Below are positions 16,892-25,113 of a stretch of 64,000 nucleotides of DNA, piece after piece. The stretch is from contig NZ_CP023278.1 in the NCBI RefSeq assembly GCF_002896875.1, positions 4,906,501-4,970,500 of the forward strand, in the 5' to 3' direction. A model generated the notes under the pieces. It worked only from the letters and a program-made list of their open reading frames with translations. It was not told the origin of the DNA and did no database searches. This DNA is from Nostoc sp. CENA543 (GTDB lineage: Bacteria > Cyanobacteriota > Cyanobacteriia > Cyanobacteriales > Nostocaceae). How positions within the stretch are numbered: the stretch's first letter is position 1; every line of letters starts with the position of its first letter. The position numbers and the translations under genes are program-made.

Positions 16892-17950
16892 TTATTCTGC
16901 TTGAGTAAAAAAGTGATTGATGCCAAAACCAACAGCCCTGTTTTTGTGAGATAATTCTGCTGCTAACTTGAGTGCAGCAAATCTAGCGATCGCAGTTTCA
17001 AATACCGATGAAAATACTGCGTCAATTTCATGCTGTTGGCAAAATTTTCGCAGGCGTGAAGGATAACCCGCAATGGCTGGTTTAATCACAAATATTCCTC
17101 GCCAACCTTGTTCGTAACAAGTCTTCAATTGTTGGAGTGTGGCGACGGATTCATCTAGGGCGATCGCAGTGTTATAAGATTGACTCAATGCCACCATCTG
17201 AAAAAAATCTGTTACAGCTAACGGTTGTTCAATAAATTCAATTTCAACCTGGGATTGGGGATTTTTTTGCCAATGATCACAAGTCTCTAACCATAATTGC
17301 GCCTGTTCATAATTCAAGCCACCGTTAGCATCTAAACGCAGTTTGGCAGAGTTGGGTAAAGCTTGTGTCAGTAAATCAAATATTTGGAGTTCCTGACTAA
17401 TATCATCTACGCCAATTTTCCACTTAAACGTGCGATATCCTTCCCGCCAAAGAGTTTGCCATTGATTTAAAGCTGCTTCCCCGGTGGGGAGTAAGGCACT
17501 GTATTGGGAATGGGGCATTGGGAATGGGGCATTGGGAATGAGGCAGGGGGAATGAGAAATACAGTCTACCTTGTCCCCAGTTCCCAGTCCCCATTCTGGA
17601 ATTTTGAATTTTGAATTTTGTAGGCTTGCCTTCCCGTAGGGTATTTTGAATTGATTCCCCAATACCTCCAACGCCGATTCAAAGCCAAATTGACAAGCGG
17701 GTAAATTATCAGGGATAGAAAGAATTGTTGTGGCAGTAATTTCTGGGGGGAGTTGGCGACAGAAATCTAAAGCTTGTTCGAGAGTTTCCGAACCAAACCA
17801 ACTAATAGGGGCAATTTCTCCCCAGCCGACATTCCCCGTGGAATCACACAATCTGAGAATAATGGCTTCGCGAGTATCCCAAATTCCATGACTAGTAACC
17901 AGCGATCGCGCAAATTTCCGCGATATTGTACGAAATTCAAATTGGTACAT
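16892..17950 (-). CDS. menC: o-Succinylbenzoate synthase, with a large in-frame repeat insertion
   Basis: 352 residues of the enolase superfamily, dehydrating SHCHC to o-succinylbenzoate. Catalytic Lys pair in TFKWKIG, metal ligands in RLDANGG, FIEQPL and ALDESVA, and the second catalytic Lys in FVIKPAIAG are all present. Residues of about 97-155, including SHSPCLIPNAPFPMPHSQYS, are coded by a compound block of Nostoc repeats (17495-17660), making this protein roughly 30 to 50 residues longer than compact cyanobacterial MenC (from memory of the family). The insertion falls at the junction of the capping domain and the barrel. It lies 60 bases from menA and 106 from menE. Confidence 0.92.
   Translation of the reverse strand: MYQFEFRTISRKFARSLVTSHGIWDTREAIILRLCDSTGNVGWGEIAPISWFGSETLEQALDFCRQLPPEITATTILSIPDNLPACQFGFESALEVLGNQFKIPYGKASLQNSKFKIPEWGLGTGDKVDCISHSPCLIPNAPFPMPHSQYSALLPTGEAALNQWQTLWREGYRTFKWKIGVDDISQELQIFDLLTQALPNSAKLRLDANGGLNYEQAQLWLETCDHWQKNPQSQVEIEFIEQPLAVTDFFQMVALSQSYNTAIALDESVATLQQLKTCYEQGWRGIFVIKPAIAGYPSRLRKFCQQHEIDAVFSSVFETAIARFAALKLAAELSHKNRAVGFGINHFFTQAE
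17495..17660. repeat. Compound repeat block inside menC
   Basis: It contains GGGAATGGGGCATTGGG units, CCCAGTTCCCAGTCCCC, ATTTTGAATTTTGAATTTTG units, and the Nostoc repeat AGGCTTGCCTTCCCGTAGGG, all within the menC reading frame and without a stop codon. Confidence 0.85.
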
Positions 17951-18010
17951 AGTATTGGAAACTGCGTAATAACTTCACCCTTGCCCCCTGCCTCCTTGCC
18001 CTCTACCTTC

Positions 18011-18916
18011 TCAAAACCCTGCGATCGCAAATCCTACACCCAATAACAAGCAACTCCAAAAATGTACAGCTACGGCGATGAATTTACAGTTGCTGACTTT
18101 TTCGGGGTAGTCATGATTTTCTTGGACATGGCGACACAATTTGAAGGCGTAAGGTAGACTTAGCCAGCTAAGAAGCGTCCATACTGGGAAAACTCCCAAT
18201 AAGACAAACAGTGAGGTGAGTGGGTAAATGCTAGCTGTAAACCAAGTCAGGACTTTTGCACCTGTGGCTGTGCCTAAACGCACAATGGGCGATTTTTTAC
18301 CGGCGGCGATGTCGTCTTTAACTTGGTGAAAGTGTGAGCAATATAAAATCAAACTGGTGACAATCCCTACAATAATGGAAACAGCTAAACCAGTGAGTGA
18401 CCAAGTTTTGGTTTGACTGTAGTAGGCGGCGGTGATGCCCAAAGGCCCAAAGGCAAAAAAGCAAAGAATTTCGCCTAAACCTTGGTATCCTAGACGGAAA
18501 GGCGGCCCTTGGTACATATAGCCTAAACCGCAGCATAGGAGAATTATGCCAATGACTGTGGGATCTTGTTGCCAAATGGCGATCGCTAATATCCCCAATA
18601 AACCTGCTATTAAACACAGGTTTCCTAACCAAAATACTAAATTCTTCTTACCAGTTAAATTCACCAGCGAGTGGTGTTTATTTATATCAATACCTGTCTC
18701 TGCATCAAACACATCATTACTGATATTTTCCCACGCCAGAATCAAAATTGCAGCTAAAACAAAAGTAGAAAATATTCCTACATTAAAACTTTTAGTCTCT
18801 GCAAATGCTACAGACGTTCCAACCCAAATTGGCATAATAGCTACGCTGTACATGGGCGGTTTAATTGCCGCCATCCATAATTTACTCTTGGGACGGGAAA
18901 TTTGTTTTGTAGTCAT
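18011..18916 (-). CDS. menA: 1,4-dihydroxy-2-naphthoate phytyltransferase
   Basis: 301 residues, UbiA prenyltransferase superfamily with about eight or nine membrane segments. The first Asp-rich motif is NDVFDAETGID (about 65-75, NDxxDxxxD), and a second acidic region HFHQVKDDIAAGKKS lies at about 189-203. In cyanobacteria this enzyme joins phytyl diphosphate to DHNA for phylloquinone (vitamin K1), the A1 cofactor of photosystem I. It heads the menA-menC-menE run. AGGA lies just upstream of the ATG. The divergent menF begins about 350 bases away. Confidence 0.92.
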   Translation of the reverse strand: MTTKQISRPKSKLWMAAIKPPMYSVAIMPIWVGTSVAFAETKSFNVGIFSTFVLAAILILAWENISNDVFDAETGIDINKHHSLVNLTGKKNLVFWLGNLCLIAGLLGILAIAIWQQDPTVIGIILLCCGLGYMYQGPPFRLGYQGLGEILCFFAFGPLGITAAYYSQTKTWSLTGLAVSIIVGIVTSLILYCSHFHQVKDDIAAGKKSPIVRLGTATGAKVLTWFTASIYPLTSLFVLLGVFPVWTLLSWLSLPYAFKLCRHVQENHDYPEKVSNCKFIAVAVHFWSCLLLGVGFAIAGF

Positions 18917-19262
18917 CAGTCCTAATTGTTTAAACTATCAAAAATTTACTCATAATTTATTTAGGCTGAGTGATACGTAATATACTTTCTCTTTAGTTCA
19001 GTGTATTAATTGAAAGTTAGCTATCTACTCACTCAAGAACTGAGTAATATGTTACAACTCTTTAACCTCCAGGTGGCAAATTTTACATCTTTTTATTGGT
19101 AGACAAAGACTCAGCCCCCCTAATCAGGGTTGGGGAACACCAAAAACAAAGCAAGTCATACTCTGGTGAAATGGTGACTGAATATGCTACCTGTAGAAAT
19201 ACGACCATGTTTAATTACACTTTAGGAAGATAACTTAAAAAAAATTTACTATTTCTAGATTT
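18917..19262. other. Divergent promoter region between menA and menF
   Basis: About 350 bases between two divergently read phylloquinone genes, so it must hold both promoters. The sequence is AT-rich; I see no clear operator, hairpin or small gene. Confidence 0.6.
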
Positions 19263-20678
19263 ATGACAGTTTCACCATGTCGTAGTAACTTTGCTGTAAA
19301 ACAAAAAGACCTCTACCAATTTTTGCTAGACGTTCAAGAAAACTGCCTCAAAAATAATTGTGGGCAAATTGTCAGCATTTCTCTATCAATTGATTTGGTA
19401 GATCCTTTGATAGTATTAGATAAATTAGCGCAAGCAAATGAAATAAATTTTTACTTTGAGAATAAAAGCAAAGGCGAGGCGATCGCAGCTATCGACGCGG
19501 TGAAGAAAATCCAGATTAATGGTAAAGACAGATTTCATCAAGCTGAGTATTTTATTCAATCTCACCTGAAAAACATCATGACATTTGGTGAGACAAACGC
19601 AGATTTTACTGGCCCGCACTTTTTTTGCTACTTTAGCTTTTTTGATCAACACTATACAGATGATTACCCTTTTCCTGCGGCGACAGTTTTCTTACCACGC
19701 TGGCAAATTTCTGTCAAAGATGAGCAATGTAATTTAGTAATTAATACTGTTATCAATGATAATTTTAATATTCAGTTATTTTTACAAAAAATTAGCCATA
19801 AAATAGAAAATATCCGTTCTTTAAAGCATCATACGCCCACACAAGATTATTTTCCTGCAATTTTCACCCACAAGCCTGTCAAAAATACAGAAACTTTTAA
19901 AAGTTCTGTAATATCAGTTTTAGAAAAAATTAACTCTAGTCATCTGAGCAAGATTGTTTTAGCAGATGTTTTAGATGTAAATTCCAATCAGAATTTTAAT
20001 TTATTTAATTCCTTAAATAATCTGCGAAAAACTCATCCCAATTGTTATATTTTTTCTACCAGTAACGGCAAAGGACAAAGTTTTATTGGTGCGAGTCCCG
20101 AAAGATTAATTAGTATTCATCATCAACAATTAATTACTGACGCATTGGCGGGTTCTGCACCCAGAGGGAAAACTCCAGCAGAAGATGCAGCTAATGCAAA
20201 TCGCCTACTTAACAGCGAAAAAGAAAGACATGAACATTTACTGGTGATGAATTTCATTACTCAACGCCTTACCCAATTAGGTTTATTACCCCAAGTTTTA
20301 GCACCACGCCTGAGACAATTATCTAACATTCAGCACCTCTGGACACCGATTAGTGCGATCGTTCCGGCTAATGTGCATCCTTTAAAAATTGTCGCCCAAT
20401 TACACCCCACGCCAGCCGTCGCCGGTGCAGCCAGAGATATCGCCTGTGCAGAGATTCGCCGTTATGAAAACTTTGAAAGAGGCTTATACGCTGCGCCTTT
20501 AGGTTGGGTAGACTCTCAGGGTAACTGTGAATTTATCGTGGGGATTCGTTCGGCTCTAATTGACGGCGATCGCGCTAGACTTTACGCTGGTGCTGGTATC
20601 GTCGCCGGTTCTGATCCTGAACGCGAATTTGCAGAAGTGCAACTTAAGCTTCAGGCTTTGTTAAAGGCTTTAGTTTAA
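19263..20678 (+). CDS. menF: Isochorismate synthase
   Basis: 471 residues of the chorismate-binding family. Signature segments are FIGASPERLISI, ALAGSAPRGKTPAEDAANA, IQHLWTPISAIV, LHPTPAVAGAARD, FERGLYAAPLGWVDSQGNC and GAGIVAGSDPEREF. It converts chorismate to isochorismate, the first step toward phylloquinone. The Ala-Gly-Ser-Ala-Pro-Arg-Gly-Lys segment is of the isochorismate synthase rather than anthranilate synthase type, and the men genes next door settle the function. No strong ribosome-binding site precedes the ATG. Confidence 0.92.
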   Translation: MTVSPCRSNFAVKQKDLYQFLLDVQENCLKNNCGQIVSISLSIDLVDPLIVLDKLAQANEINFYFENKSKGEAIAAIDAVKKIQINGKDRFHQAEYFIQSHLKNIMTFGETNADFTGPHFFCYFSFFDQHYTDDYPFPAATVFLPRWQISVKDEQCNLVINTVINDNFNIQLFLQKISHKIENIRSLKHHTPTQDYFPAIFTHKPVKNTETFKSSVISVLEKINSSHLSKIVLADVLDVNSNQNFNLFNSLNNLRKTHPNCYIFSTSNGKGQSFIGASPERLISIHHQQLITDALAGSAPRGKTPAEDAANANRLLNSEKERHEHLLVMNFITQRLTQLGLLPQVLAPRLRQLSNIQHLWTPISAIVPANVHPLKIVAQLHPTPAVAGAARDIACAEIRRYENFERGLYAAPLGWVDSQGNCEFIVGIRSALIDGDRARLYAGAGIVAGSDPEREFAEVQLKLQALLKALV

Positions 20679-20693
20679 AGGTAATCACTGAAT

Positions 20694-20888
20694 GGATACC
20701 ATAAACAACGTGTACATGGTTGTCTGATTCACATTGATATTATCAATGATAAGGTTTGGATTCAAAGAGATGGTACTAAAACCGGAATTGCGAATGAACT
20801 TGTCAGTGCTGGTATTCCGAAAGATAGAATTGTTCTAGCTTTTCACCCAGTTAATGTCAGACTGTATACTGACTTTGCGATCGCTTAG
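20694..20888 (+). pseudogene. XisI-family remnant, C-terminal part only (copy 1)
   Basis: Translating from 20694 gives a stretch that includes RVHGCLIHIDIINDKVWIQR, then GTKTGIANELVSAGIPKDRI and VLAFHPVNVRLYTDFAIA, ending at TAG 20886. This is the C-terminal two thirds of the XisI-like (fdxN element excision controlling factor) family, normally about 110 residues. The N-terminus and start codon are missing; menF ends 16 bases upstream. A second XisI fragment lies at 22084-22188. Confidence 0.8.
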
Positions 20889-21002
20889 GGACTTCGAGAT
20901 AAAAAATATTCAAAATTTAGGGTGCATCAGCATAAATAATTTCCGATACCGTTTCTTGATGTAGCTTGCCTGGCGTAGCCATAGATGCACTTTATTCTGT
21001 AC

Positions 21003-21032
21003 TGTAGAGACGTTGCATGCAACGTCTCTACA
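21003..21032. repeat. Perfect 30-base palindrome
   Basis: TGTAGAGACGTTGCA followed exactly by its reverse complement TGCAACGTCTCTACA. This is a widespread palindromic repeat in Nostocales. It lies between the XisI remnant and the two-helix membrane protein. Confidence 0.9.
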
Positions 21033-21155
21033 TCATTTATTTGGCGCAACTTCATAGAGAATTGGTTATGAGTATAGTTAGGTACTATCGCACTGACACA
21101 GCCTACCTAACTGATAGATAAGCTATTTTAGTAATTAAATCTAGAAGCGAAATAT

Positions 21156-21950
21156 TTAAATATCAACTATTTGGCGGATATTTTTCTCAATATCCATGTA
21201 TTTTTGATGACTAGAACCACCACTATGTAACAGCAGACTTTCCCCTGATTTAAGTATAAGATTGAGTTTGTAGGTAATTTCTATTTTCCCAGTTCTGCTA
21301 TTGCGCGAACTACTATTTTTCTCTATACAAATGTCAGAGATGTTAATATTCTCTCCACATTGCATTCTCTCGCCAAGTAACCCTTTTCTTCTAATAAAAA
21401 ACTTTCCACTTTCTTTGTCAAAGCTACACATAATATCATCTGCAAATATTGCAGATATTCCGAAAATTAATAATAATCCTCCAACTGTGTACATTACTAT
21501 TGTGTTATCTATAACATTTTTAACCTGAAAATTAGATGCTTGAGAATAATTAATAAAATCATTGATTTGGTTAACTAAACTAGATATATCTTCTTCATTA
21601 TCACCACTAGTAAAGTGTATATCACCATTTTTAGTTAGCAGCTTAATATTATACTCTACTCTCTTGCCGCCACGCACTCTGTAAGTTCTAGTCTCTAAAT
21701 TAGCTCCTTTTAACTCATTCATCGTGACTATTTTTGGTGTACTTGCTCCCCATTTATCTATCTCTTGAATCTGGCAAATTCCTCCATTAACACTATTGTC
21801 TCTCTTGCAATTAAAACTATATATGGTTTTACCAGCGTATAAGACGGGAATAACAATTCCCAGAGATGTAATAATACTGCCAATTATCCAATCTTTTAAC
21901 GCAGAATTGTGTAGTGTAAGTTTATTAGGAGTGTGTTCTGTAATTCTCAT
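21156..21950 (-). CDS. Hypothetical protein with two membrane helices
   Basis: 264 residues that I do not recognise. A hydrophobic helix at about 20-40 (WIIGSIITSLGIVIPVLYAG) and another at about 150-170 (VMYTVGGLLLIFGISAIFA) frame a soluble domain of about 110 residues. A second soluble domain follows, with alternating strands (FDKESGKFFIRRKGLLGERM, then KLNLILKSGESLLLHSG) reminiscent of a PH-like sheet. The layout suggests a membrane sensor or scaffold but no catalytic motif is seen. It lies between two XisI remnants, so it may have arrived in a mobile or fast-changing segment. Codon use is AT-rich. Confidence 0.65.
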   Translation of the reverse strand: MRITEHTPNKLTLHNSALKDWIIGSIITSLGIVIPVLYAGKTIYSFNCKRDNSVNGGICQIQEIDKWGASTPKIVTMNELKGANLETRTYRVRGGKRVEYNIKLLTKNGDIHFTSGDNEEDISSLVNQINDFINYSQASNFQVKNVIDNTIVMYTVGGLLLIFGISAIFADDIMCSFDKESGKFFIRRKGLLGERMQCGENINISDICIEKNSSSRNSRTGKIEITYKLNLILKSGESLLLHSGGSSHQKYMDIEKNIRQIVDI

Positions 21951-22083
21951 AAATATGCTACTTGAACAGCATTTTTTTCAGTTTTAGCAAGTAGCTTTTT
22001 CAGAGACAATGATAATTATACTTATTAAGTATTGGCAAGCAAGATTAAGTAGCACTGACAGTATAATGACTAATTAAACCATC

Positions 22084-22188
22084 AGTGCCGAAATTCCCAA
22101 AGATAAAATTGTTCTCGCTTTCTACCCAGTTAACGTGAGACTGGATGCTGAATTTGCAATTGCTGAGATTTACTCTAAATCTCTATGA
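22084..22188 (+). pseudogene. XisI-family remnant, extreme C-terminus (copy 2)
   Basis: The frame from 22084 reads SAEIPKDKIVLAFYPVNVRL, then [14 protein letters not shown] and TGA, clearly homologous to the end of copy 1 at 20694-20888. Everything upstream of the GIPKD-equivalent is lost. It overlaps the 3' end of proA on the other strand by 19 bases. Confidence 0.75.
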
Positions 22189-23477
22189 GTAAAGGCCTTA
22201 GCATTTGCACCAGTGTAAGTAGCAACAATATGTCCATCACCAGTTAATTGATATTTATATGTAACTAAACCTTCCAACCCAACAGGGCCACGGGGAGGCA
22301 TTTGTTGAGTGCTGATCCCGACTTCCGCACCAAAACCATAACGGAAACCATCAGCAAAGCGAGTGGAACAATTATGAAAAACTCCGGCAGAATTAACTAA
22401 GCCAAAAAATGTTTCTACCGTCGCTAAATCTTCTGTGACAATCGCATCAGTATGCCGAGAACCATATTCATTAATGTGAGCGATCGCATCTTCTAAAGAG
22501 TCTACAACTTTCACCGCTAAAATCAAATCACTGTACTCTGTTTCCCAATCGGCATCAATAGCATGGGCAATATCAGGTAATATCTTTAAAGTCCGTTCAT
22601 CACCACGTAATTCCACATCCACTGCTTGCAAAGCGGCGGCAACTTTTTGTAAAAATTCCGGTGCGATCGCTTGATTTACTAACATAGTTTCAATGGCGTT
22701 ACAAGCCGCCGCATATTGAATTTTAGCATCAACAGCAATCTGCACAGCCTTATCAATATCAGCCGCTTGATCTACATATAAATGACAAATTCCATCAGCG
22801 TGACCAAGTACAGGAATGCGAGTATTTTCTTGGACAAACCTGACAAAAGAATTAGAACCTCTAGGAATAATTAAATCTACATATTTATCTAACTTTAAAA
22901 GTTCTAAAGTTTCCTCTCTAGTTGTGAGTAATTGCACCACATCAGGACTCACATCTGTTGTTGATAAACCTTGTTTAATCGCTTTAACTATCGCCTCACA
23001 AGAGCGTACAGCTTCCTTCCCACATTTGAGAATTACACCATTACCAGATTTAATTGCCAAAGAGACAATTTGAATTGCCGCCTCTGGACGCGCTTCAAAA
23101 ATAATCCCTAACACACCCAAAGGACAAGTCACACGCTTTAAAACTAAGCCATTATCTAATTCTCGGTGAATCTGCACCTGTCCCACAGGATCAGCTAGCT
23201 TACCCACATCCCTCACCCCTGCGATCGCATCTCTTAACTTATGTTCATCCAACTGCAACCGTTTATAGAGAGGCTTGGCGATACCCGCAGCCGTCGCCGC
23301 TTCACAATCAGCAATATTCGCTGACACAATTTCATCCTTGGCTGATTCTAACGCTTGGGCAACAGAGGCGATCGCTTGATTTTTTGCCTCAGTCGAGAGA
23401 ATCGCCAATTTACTAGCAGCTTGGCGGGTTTGTTGGGCAATGTTAGTCAGGGAAGAAGCAACTTGCAGAGTAGTCAT
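22170..23477 (-). CDS. proA: Glutamate-5-semialdehyde dehydrogenase (gamma-glutamyl phosphate reductase)
   Basis: 435 residues, aldehyde dehydrogenase superfamily. The catalytic Cys is in [16 protein letters not shown] (about 255), preceded by the NADP-binding [20 protein letters not shown] and [20 protein letters not shown], and followed by [14 protein letters not shown] and [20 protein letters not shown]. It reduces gamma-glutamyl phosphate in proline synthesis. The gene stands alone; proB is not adjacent. Its C-terminal codons overlap the XisI remnant on the opposite strand. Confidence 0.95.
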   Translation of the reverse strand: MTTLQVASSLTNIAQQTRQAASKLAILSTEAKNQAIASVAQALESAKDEIVSANIADCEAATAAGIAKPLYKRLQLDEHKLRDAIAGVRDVGKLADPVGQVQIHRELDNGLVLKRVTCPLGVLGIIFEARPEAAIQIVSLAIKSGNGVILKCGKEAVRSCEAIVKAIKQGLSTTDVSPDVVQLLTTREETLELLKLDKYVDLIIPRGSNSFVRFVQENTRIPVLGHADGICHLYVDQAADIDKAVQIAVDAKIQYAAACNAIETMLVNQAIAPEFLQKVAAALQAVDVELRGDERTLKILPDIAHAIDADWETEYSDLILAVKVVDSLEDAIAHINEYGSRHTDAIVTEDLATVETFFGLVNSAGVFHNCSTRFADGFRYGFGAEVGISTQQMPPRGPVGLEGLVTYKYQLTGDGHIVATYTGANAKAFTHRDLE

Positions 23478-23543
23478 GATTCAACAAAACAGTGATTGAT
23501 AGCACAAAACTTTCAGCTTTTCCCCATCCTATCCTTTTTGTAG

Positions 23544-23600
23544 GGTGCGTCAGTACGAGGAAACCTGATTGCACAACGAAAATATTCATTCTGACGCACC
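23544..23600. repeat. Inverted repeat GGTGCGTCAG ... CTGACGCACC
   Basis: A 10-base perfect inverted repeat with a 37-base spacer, upstream of proA. GGTGCGTCAG-type palindromes are common small repeats in Nostocales genomes. Confidence 0.8.
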
Positions 23601-23859
23601 TTCCTCTCCTATTTTTTTCCAAAGACAAGATTCCTTTGACACCAACAAACCCTATGGCTTAGTGGGTTTCTGGGGCTGTTTTATCAGTCACTTGGTATTA
23701 AAATGAATATGATAACCATTTTTATTTCGGTAAATACTGAAATTTTATCTCTTATTAAACCTCACTTACATAATTGTTAACCTTACATCTGGTAGATTTT
23801 CGCAGGGATGTACAGGTATTCAGGGATTTAGAATAGTGCTATCGGCACAAGGGCATTCA

Positions 23860-24642
23860 ATGAAACGCTCAAAATTTGAGTCCAGCACCAATCAATTTAG
23901 AGAGTCAGTTGCAATGTCATCAACTCCAGCGCAACAGAAAGTGCAGGCTCTTTGGACTGCTTTAGTTTTATTGAGCGTTTTTTTCTGTATAGAACTAGGG
24001 GCGGGACTTTGGAGTCATAGCTTATCTCTGTTAGCAGATGCTGAACATATTTTTGCTGATGTAGCCGCATTAGGTTTAGCACTAATCGCAGCCTGGTTAT
24101 CTCAATCCATATCACAACGCAACATCCTGGGACGCTATCGATTGGAAGTCCTAGCAGCCTTGATTAATGGACTGAGCCTAGCAGCCGTTGCTGGCTGGAT
24201 CATTCAAGAAGCTCTGGTGCGCTTGCAATCTCCTACCATAGAGATTAATGGTGTACCTATGTTAACAACTGCCCTCATTGGTCTACTTGTTAACGGTTTT
24301 AATGCCAAGTGTTTACACAGATGTAGTCATCATGACCTCAACATCCGAGGAGCTTTACTGCATTTGTTAGCGGACGTAGCCAGTTCTGTGGGGGCAGTTT
24401 TAGCGGCGATCGCTGTCATCTGGTTAAATTGGACTTGGGCGGATGGAGTGATTAGTCTAATTGTGGCGGTGCTGATAGCCACATTTGCAGCTTATTTAGT
24501 AATTCAAAGTGTGCAGTGTTTGCGCGGTCAAATTACAGACATCAACTGTAATTGTAATTTATCACCAGAAACTTGTACTGATGGCGATCGCGAGCAAGCA
24601 GAAAAGCTATTATTTCCTACTTTAGAGGAGCTAGTGCGATGA
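23860..24642 (+). CDS. Cation diffusion facilitator (CzcD-like), lacking the usual C-terminal domain
   Basis: 260 residues from ATG 23860, chosen because AAGGG lies 7 bases upstream; a GTG at 23836 is possible. Six membrane segments are visible. The metal site shows as LLADAEHIFADVAAL in helix 2 and LLHLLADVASSVGA in helix 5, the paired acidic/His sites of CDF zinc-type exporters. After helix 6 only about 45 residues remain, with a Cys-rich NCNCNLSPETC stretch in place of the 80-residue cytoplasmic domain of typical CDF proteins. The next gene overlaps by four bases (ATGA), so the two are co-translated. Substrate (Zn, Co or Cd) is not determined. Confidence 0.87.
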   Translation: MKRSKFESSTNQFRESVAMSSTPAQQKVQALWTALVLLSVFFCIELGAGLWSHSLSLLADAEHIFADVAALGLALIAAWLSQSISQRNILGRYRLEVLAALINGLSLAAVAGWIIQEALVRLQSPTIEINGVPMLTTALIGLLVNGFNAKCLHRCSHHDLNIRGALLHLLADVASSVGAVLAAIAVIWLNWTWADGVISLIVAVLIATFAAYLVIQSVQCLRGQITDINCNCNLSPETCTDGDREQAEKLLFPTLEELVR

Positions 24643-24845
24643 TTTCATTACTGAAACGTCATTGGCGTGTATTAGCTGGTTTTATGTTTGGTTTAATAGT
24701 GGCAATCCTATTTTCTTTCACCACACCAAACCAACAACCAGTTACTGCCTCAGTGCCAATTCAAAATCAGATTCAGGCACAATCTTTAGACTTCGGTCAT
24801 CCAGACTTTTACTATAGCCACGAAGAACCCAATTTCTATCAATAA
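24639..24845 (+). CDS. Small single-pass membrane protein coupled to the CDF transporter
   Basis: 68 residues. One hydrophobic helix (VLAGFMFGLIVAILFSF, about 11-27) follows a basic start (LLKRHWR). The tail is periplasmic by the positive-inside rule and ends with His, Asp and Glu residues (FGHPDFYYSHEEPNFYQ) that could bind metal. The ATGA overlap with the CDF gene implies a joint role in metal handling. I know no named family. Confidence 0.65.
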   Translation: MISLLKRHWRVLAGFMFGLIVAILFSFTTPNQQPVTASVPIQNQIQAQSLDFGHPDFYYSHEEPNFYQ

Positions 24846-25113
24846 TTAAGATTTAACCAAATACAATTATTCCCAAAAAAAGCAAAATATAGGATTCCGT
24901 CCTGATTTTTGAACAGATACATAGTGGCCTGGCAAGCCTTAAATATTGCATTAAAAAATCGATTTTATCCGCGTTTATCGGCGTTTATCGGCGTTTAAAT
25001 TTTTCCAATTTAATGCACTACTTTAGCCTAGACAGTCCACTACATACACTTAGATTTTTTCTCCAAATCAAATCGGTGTCGCGCTCATTTAAATTATTCC
25101 CAGACATACTGCA

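Noticed and set aside
23700-23745. ATGATAACCATTTTTATTTC upstream of the CDF gene as a Zur box
   Set aside because: Only half of the TGATAAT-N-ATTATCA pattern is present, so I do not list it as a site.
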